A stretch of 64,000 bases of DNA from Rotaria sp. Silwood1. Lineage: Eukaryota; Rotifera; Eurotatoria; Philodinida; Philodinidae. A program made the translations under genes and the position numbers. The stretch spans positions 6,281,126-6,345,125 of the forward strand of contig CAJNOP010000001.1 in the NCBI GenBank assembly GCA_905250075.1, in the 5' to 3' direction. Below, piece by piece: positions 58,836-64,000 of the stretch; position 1 is the stretch's first letter; each line of letters starts with the position of its first letter. The notes under the pieces were generated by a model that ran no database searches, was not told where the DNA came from, and was given only the letters and a program-made list of their open reading frames with translations.

Positions 58836-60946
58836 GGAAAAATTTGTCGATCAATTGATACTCAAAGACTTGTTTTTTATTTTTTCATTCAAAATAAAAT
58901 TGAATAACAGTTGAAAACATCTATTCAAGAGAAAAATCATATTTGTCTTTCGTGTGTAGAATTATTTCTACCGTGTTGTGTAATAAAGTGACGTAGGAAA
59001 ACTTTGAAAAATGGTGTGTTTAATGCCACTGAAAACAAAGCATCATATTGACGACATTTTAAACTAGTCTTGTCTATGGGAATTTTTTTTTTAATATTTT
59101 TATTTAGAAATACATTTTCATTTAGTTGTTTTACCCAGTTAACAATTTGTTTACTTTATTTCATGACTCATTATTCTTAAAATGACGCATGATAGAAAAA
59201 GGATATCAAGAATGATTATTGTATTCGTAATAATTCTTCTATAAATATTAAAATCAGGCTATTTTTCCTAATAGAGACTTCCTGTGAAACCTTGTGTTAC
59301 ATCTAATACTCATATTCACCTGTTTCTTTTTCCATTTTTTTAAAAACTCCATTTCTGTCGCTGACTAATGACATCTGCATTTGTTTTTTGGACTTTGTAC
59401 TTGGTTTGTCTATGTCATGTCATAGTTTTCAAGTTTATAGTGTTTTAATTCGTTTATGCAGACAAAGCTGGCTTCTGTTTTTTTGAAATAAAATACAGAA
59501 TATGGTTAAAATGGGTTGAAAAACAATACGTACCTATCTGTTAGATATGCAATAGTGTCCTGAGTTGATAGACTTTTTATAAGATGGAAAAATTAAAAAG
59601 TTTTTTTATGTTCAAATATTCCTGTTCTTAGCTTCCTTGAACGTCTATTACAACGAACAAGTACTAGTCTGCTTCACCACGTAGAGGTGACAGGAATTCA
59701 AACGAAGCAGATGCAATTTTTTTGTTTTTTTTCTTTATTTTTTCAATTTTTTTTTCGATACATAATCGTTTTTGGTTAACTTGTTTTTTTTGGGTTTTTC
59801 CATTTTTTCATTTTTTTGCGACCACGATGCGCAATCATGTTTTTGGTTTAAATTGATTTTTTTGGAGGTTTTGTTTTCTTTGATTTTTCAGTTTTTTTGT
59901 CGACCACATAATGTAATCGTTTTTTGATTAACTTGTTTTTTTTTATTGTTTTCAGTTTAATTGGATATTAATTAAAATATTTAACGCAGCATTTTTTTAA
60001 CTCATTTTTCTTTATTTAACATTTTTTTTTTTTGTCCAAAATTTTCTAATACTTATAATTAATGTCTTTTAATGCCACAAAACCATAAATAAAAATAAAT
60101 AAATAACCGATCTATGTACATGTTAATGAACATATAGACATAATATTGCTGGATTGATTTAATACTGAAACTTTAACTTCATCGTTAATGGGAACGTCGA
60201 GTGATGAGGTATCAATAACAGCAATAATTTCAAATGAACGAGCCATCATCAAACGATAAATCCCACGTTTAACCGACAATAGTTGAAACTGATGAGTTAA
60301 TTTTTGTTAAATTAAAAATGCTAGCGAAATGTTTGCATGACACACCTTTTATAGGTTGACAACACCATAAACGGAGAGAGAGAGAGAGAAAACGCGAAAA
60401 AAGAGTCGACTAATCACACAATAGGCAGACAAACATAACTTCATTTTTCTCTTTTTCTTTTTTTGGCTTCACCGCATAGTATATTTATTTTTAAAGTTGG
60501 TTATTTCACAATTACAGGTAAGAAACAGCCATCTACGCCTCCCAAGCAGAAAAAATTTCGTCATTACCTGAATGGAAAAAAAACCACTACTGGGAAATTT
60601 TCAGCAATCTACATTCATAGTATTGATATTATGTCAAAACATTCAGATAATTATTACACGATAAAAAAGAATATCCTTTTCTTAGTAACACATTAAGAGT
60701 TATAAATTGAATTTTTTTTGATCATTTGTAAAACAAAAACTAGATGTCACTAAATATCAGTCAATACATTAAAGAGTTTAGATTCAAATTTTTATTGGTA
60801 TCAAAAAAAACGAATAAAATGATTTTCTTTCTCTTTTTTTTCCGCATAAAGTTAATTTATTCGTTCAATAAAATGTTCGATTGAAAATTTTGAAAAAAAA
60901 GCACATAAAAATCTTTAGATAAACTTATTTTAAAACCAGCATAATC
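58836..60946. other. Intergenic, low complexity, upstream of MED14
   Basis: No gene seen. Contains poly-T-rich repeats (59740-59960), a GA dinucleotide run at 60376-60388 and an unrecognised 77-aa ORF at 60463-60696. The last few hundred bases should contain the MED14 promoter. Confidence 0.45.
59740..59960. repeat. Degenerate T-rich tandem repeat
   Basis: Three imperfect units of about 70-90 bp, each with the order CGA-C-ACA/ATG-(A)ATCxT, TTTTTGGTTAACTTG-like, then long T runs (around 59750, 59820 and 59895). Units share ATAATCGTTTTTGGTTAAC or close variants. Confidence 0.5.
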
Positions 60947-63900
60947 ATGGCTGCTGGTCCACCAACAAGTAGTAATAATCCTCCGGTATTACCAATGCAT
61001 GATAAAACTCCATTATCTCATTTACTTGAAGCAGCTGTACAAAAAACTTATCATGAACTATATACAATGGCAGATGTGTACGTGTCATTTAGTTTTTCTC
61101 GAATTCATATTTTTATTAAGAATAGGTGTTTTTTTTTTTGTTTTATTCATTTCAGTTTATCAAGCAAAACTAATCTAGAACGGTAAATATTTAAAACATA
61201 AAAAATACATTCACATGAAAAGTCATTGTCTTCTGTTTTACTAGAAAAAAAGAATTAGTAAAATTTGCTTGTCGTACTCGTCAATTGTTTATACGAATTT
61301 TAGCTGTAGTTAAATGGGCAACTACAGCTGGAAAAGTAAATGCATGCGAGGTAAAAGAACTTTTTCTAAAAATAAAACTAGTTTATACATTTCTTTTTTT
61401 TTTTAATAAAAGAGTATACAACATTTTTTGGACAATCGTGCTCGACTAATACGTGAAACATCGGATTCTTTAGCTCAATTAGCACGTATTAGACTTCTTG
61501 ATGCAAGGTAAATTTAAATTAAATGAAAAATTTAAAAAGAAAAAAATAAATACATTTTTAGATTACCAAATTTTCCTATAACAGATGCTGTTGATGCATT
61601 AACACTTGGCTCAGTGAATTTCCTACCTGAACGATTATCGGTTTGTTATTTGAATAAAAAAAAAACCTTCTCAGTCAAATATTAAATATGATCTCTAGGA
61701 AGGAACAACTCCATTTATACCAGCTAATGAAAGTGAACGACAAGAAATTTTACCACGTCTTCAACAAATTCTTACTGCAAGATTAGCTATTGCAGAATTA
61801 CCTATTCAATTTACTAATGTCACAATAAGTATGTGCATAAAACAAGAAATTCTTAATATCATTTATTTTCGTTTTTGTTTTATAGAAAATGGAATTGTAA
61901 CATTAGCTGTTGATGGAGAATTTGAAGTTAAATTAGGCATAAAAAGTGATAATCTATTTGCTTCATGGCATGTTTATAAGACAAAATTATTTTTACGCGA
62001 TCCTGAAGAACCAGGTATAAAGAAAAATAATCTTAGTTGTTTATCAATTTTCAGTATTAAAAAGCATTTTAGATTTCATTATAGCAGAAAACTGACGAAA
62101 AGAATTTCATTCAACTTTTTAATAAAAACAGAATTGAAAATGAGTCTTGAAATGTAGGAGTACAAATTCGTAATTTCCTATAGACGTGGTTTATAGACAG
62201 ATTTTCAATAATTGAAAAATCAGTTTAAACGAATAGTAAACACAAGAATCAGAATTAAGCATAGGTCTAAAAAGAAAGACAAAAAATGATAAAATTTAAT
62301 GGAATATTCATGAGTAGTCAAAACACAAAAGAACACAAGGTTTTCATAAGTGTTTTTTTCTTTGTCTGTAGAACTTTGTAAAGCTTCATATGTCAACTAC
62401 CATTAAGCAGCAGTCAGTATTAGCCGAAGTTTTTCAATATTTTCTTTAACCAAAATGGTCAGCTCAAGAGACTCTATAAAATTCTACGGACAAACAAAAG
62501 TCCTGCGAATCTTCTGTCTTTTGTGGTTGACTACTCTTGGAAATATCTATCAAAAATACGATTTGCAAGCATTTTGTCATTGCTAGATAAAAAGATATAA
62601 ACATGAGCAACACACCGACGCATCTCTGAGAAAAAGACTACTGCTCTGTTTGTCAGTTGTTCACCAATAGATCATAAGCAAGTCTCCCTTCAGTGACAGT
62701 CACTATAAAACACAGGAACCTAAACTCAGATCTTGGTTGCTAAACCCGAAATTTTGATTTTGTCAACCATGATTTTACATGCATTATGGTTTTAATAGTT
62801 TACCGCAACTATTATTTAGACATACATATCTAATTCTATTGATTGTAATGTAGTACGAGGAAGAATGATTTTTCTTATAGAACCATCTAACGAATCTAGA
62901 AGTCGTTTGTTAGTACAAATCCATTAATAGACACTCAAATCTCGTTTATTTTTTATAAACCTGATCATATTGTGGATAGTTTGCAACATCCTTAGTAGTT
63001 GAAAGATGAAACCTCCGTCACAGACGCCTTAGCAATGGTTCCTTATTAAATTTATCATGAACTAAGCTTCAGGATTAGTGAAGAAATATCTCCCAGTACA
63101 ACAAATTCACTGTGATGAGCAACAGTAAGTACATCATGTTTTGACATTCTAATCGCATAGGGATTACATTAACATTTTTTTATTAAAAATAACCGCTTTT
63201 TTTTTTCTTTGTAGAACAAGAACTTGTTCATCCTATACAGGTAATGTGAGATTTATAATAGAACAAAAAAAAAACAAGTAATTCAAACAATTATTTTATA
63301 TAGATGCAAGCATTAACAAGTTATATTCAAAGTTGGCTTGCTGAATCGGAGAATCCATTAGTTGAACTCTATCGATATCTACGTATGTTATTTGTATTAC
63401 TTATTTCTAAAGCATATAATCTTATTGATTTTTTTCTCGATTTATAGATTATTATTGTCAATCATTACGTTTACATATTTTAAATGAACAAGTAAAAAAT
63501 AAATAAAATTCAATAAATAAATAGATAGATAAAATTTTATTTTTCTAGGCTATTCGAATACGTAATCGAAGTTTAAAACAAAGACATTTATATTTATCAA
63601 GTTATATGCCATGCAAAAGTCTTAGTATTGAATATTGGAAAGAATATAATTTAAATCATCTTAATCATCAACAAAAAAAGATAATGATAAATGAAAAAAT
63701 TCGAGGTTGATATATTTAATTTTAGTTTATATTTCATATTAATTCGAAATTTTTAGATATTGGTATGACAATATTATGTGATGATGATGGAAAATTTCAA
63801 ATAATTCATTGGCCACCATTGCCTATTGAAGATAGTGTTGCAATATTGCAAATAGTAGAAGTAAAAAAAAAAATGTTCATTAATTTGTTTTTTTTTCTAG

Positions 63901-64000
63901 TGTTTGATTTAATATTTAGAAACCAACATTTACTATGGAAGAAATTCTTAACCGAACAATTTGTGCACGATGTCAACGTCGTTTTGAAGTTTGTTATTTT
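60947..64000 (+). CDS. MED14: Mediator complex subunit 14, N-terminal part (runs off the window)
   Basis: MED14 is the backbone subunit linking the Mediator head, middle and tail, which couples activators to RNA polymerase II. Thirteen exons are visible (60947-61077, 61156-61182, 61245-61350, 61413-61507, 61562-61640, 61699-61828, 61886-62014, 63215-63240, 63304-63382, 63448-63491, 63549-63705, 63757-63860, 63920 to the edge), phases consistent, about 400 aa. LLEAAVQKTYHELYTMADVL, ERKKELVKFACRTRQLFIRI, LAVVKWATTAGKV and LPNFPITDAVDALTLGSVNF match the conserved N-terminal helices and following domain, and GIVTLAVDGEFEVKLG and QSLRLHILNEQ match the later repeats. Exons of 26 and 27 nt are notable. 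Intron 7 is 1.2 kb (62015-63214) with no gene seen in it; other introns are about 45-80 nt. The C-terminal two thirds lie beyond the window. Confidence 0.92.

Noticed and set aside
1-64000. CRISPR arrays, operons, riboswitches and ribosome-binding sites
   Set aside because: Spliced eukaryotic genes throughout; no direct-repeat/spacer pattern and no prokaryotic gene spacing.
1-64000. Retroelement or virus-derived fossils
   Set aside because: I looked for reverse transcriptase, integrase, capsid and polymerase motifs and for long terminal repeats and found none I could support; the repeats present are DNA-transposon-like or palindromic.

Overview
The window reads as nuclear DNA of a small-genome animal, most likely a bdelloid rotifer. 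It is strongly AT-rich, with canonical GT-AG introns mostly about 45-70 nt long and animal gene families throughout (tetraspanins, a TRPM channel, BRMS1-like, animal-type acetyl-CoA carboxylase, lipase maturation factor, Mediator 14). It also carries two enzymes that are patchy in animals: malate synthase G and endoglycoceramidase. The rotifer assignment is inference from gene structure and content; no sequence search was possible. A run of 100 Ns at 52136-52235 marks an assembly gap.

Layout. 0-13 kb: a possible terminal exon, a tetraspanin (-), malate synthase G (-), a Tudor-domain protein (+), a second tetraspanin (+) and a possible tiny secreted peptide (+). 13.6-24.8 kb: a 26-exon TRPM channel (-) and a BRMS1-like Sin3/HDAC gene (+), head to head with a tRNA-Glu(CTC) between them. 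26.5-41.1 kb: a complete 35-exon acetyl-CoA carboxylase (+), with a small membrane-protein ORF nested antisense in intron 11. 41.4-45.7 kb: lipase maturation factor (+). 46.3-49 kb: a partial duplicate of the carboxylase (exons 8-11 plus part of intron 11) that includes a diverged copy of the nested ORF. 50.8-55.6 kb: endoglycoceramidase (-) and an adenosine-deaminase-fold protein (-) that has lost every catalytic residue I could align. 55.6-60.9 kb: gene-poor, with a decayed PDZ-type gene copy and a palindromic element. 60.9-64 kb: the 5' part of Mediator subunit 14 (+), cut by the window edge.

I reconstructed the multi-exon genes by hand. Exon lengths sum to whole codons in every complete gene: TRPM 1050 aa, carboxylase 2405 aa, lipase maturation factor 538 aa, endoglycoceramidase 532 aa, ADA-like 560 aa, malate synthase 754 aa, Tudor protein 314 aa.

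Function. Carboxylase (malonyl-CoA supply), lipase maturation factor, malate synthase (glyoxylate cycle) and endoglycoceramidase (glycolipid breakdown) all touch lipid or carbon metabolism, but on different strands with separate promoters, so I do not read them as a cluster. Most long introns and several intergenic stretches hold palindromic (foldback) elements of about 550-750 bp, a hAT-like element with an 8-bp target duplication and a tiny piggyBac-like element. The most unusual protein is the ADA-fold pseudoenzyme at 53332-55638. The most unusual DNA structures are the repeated palindromes and the mosaic carboxylase duplication.
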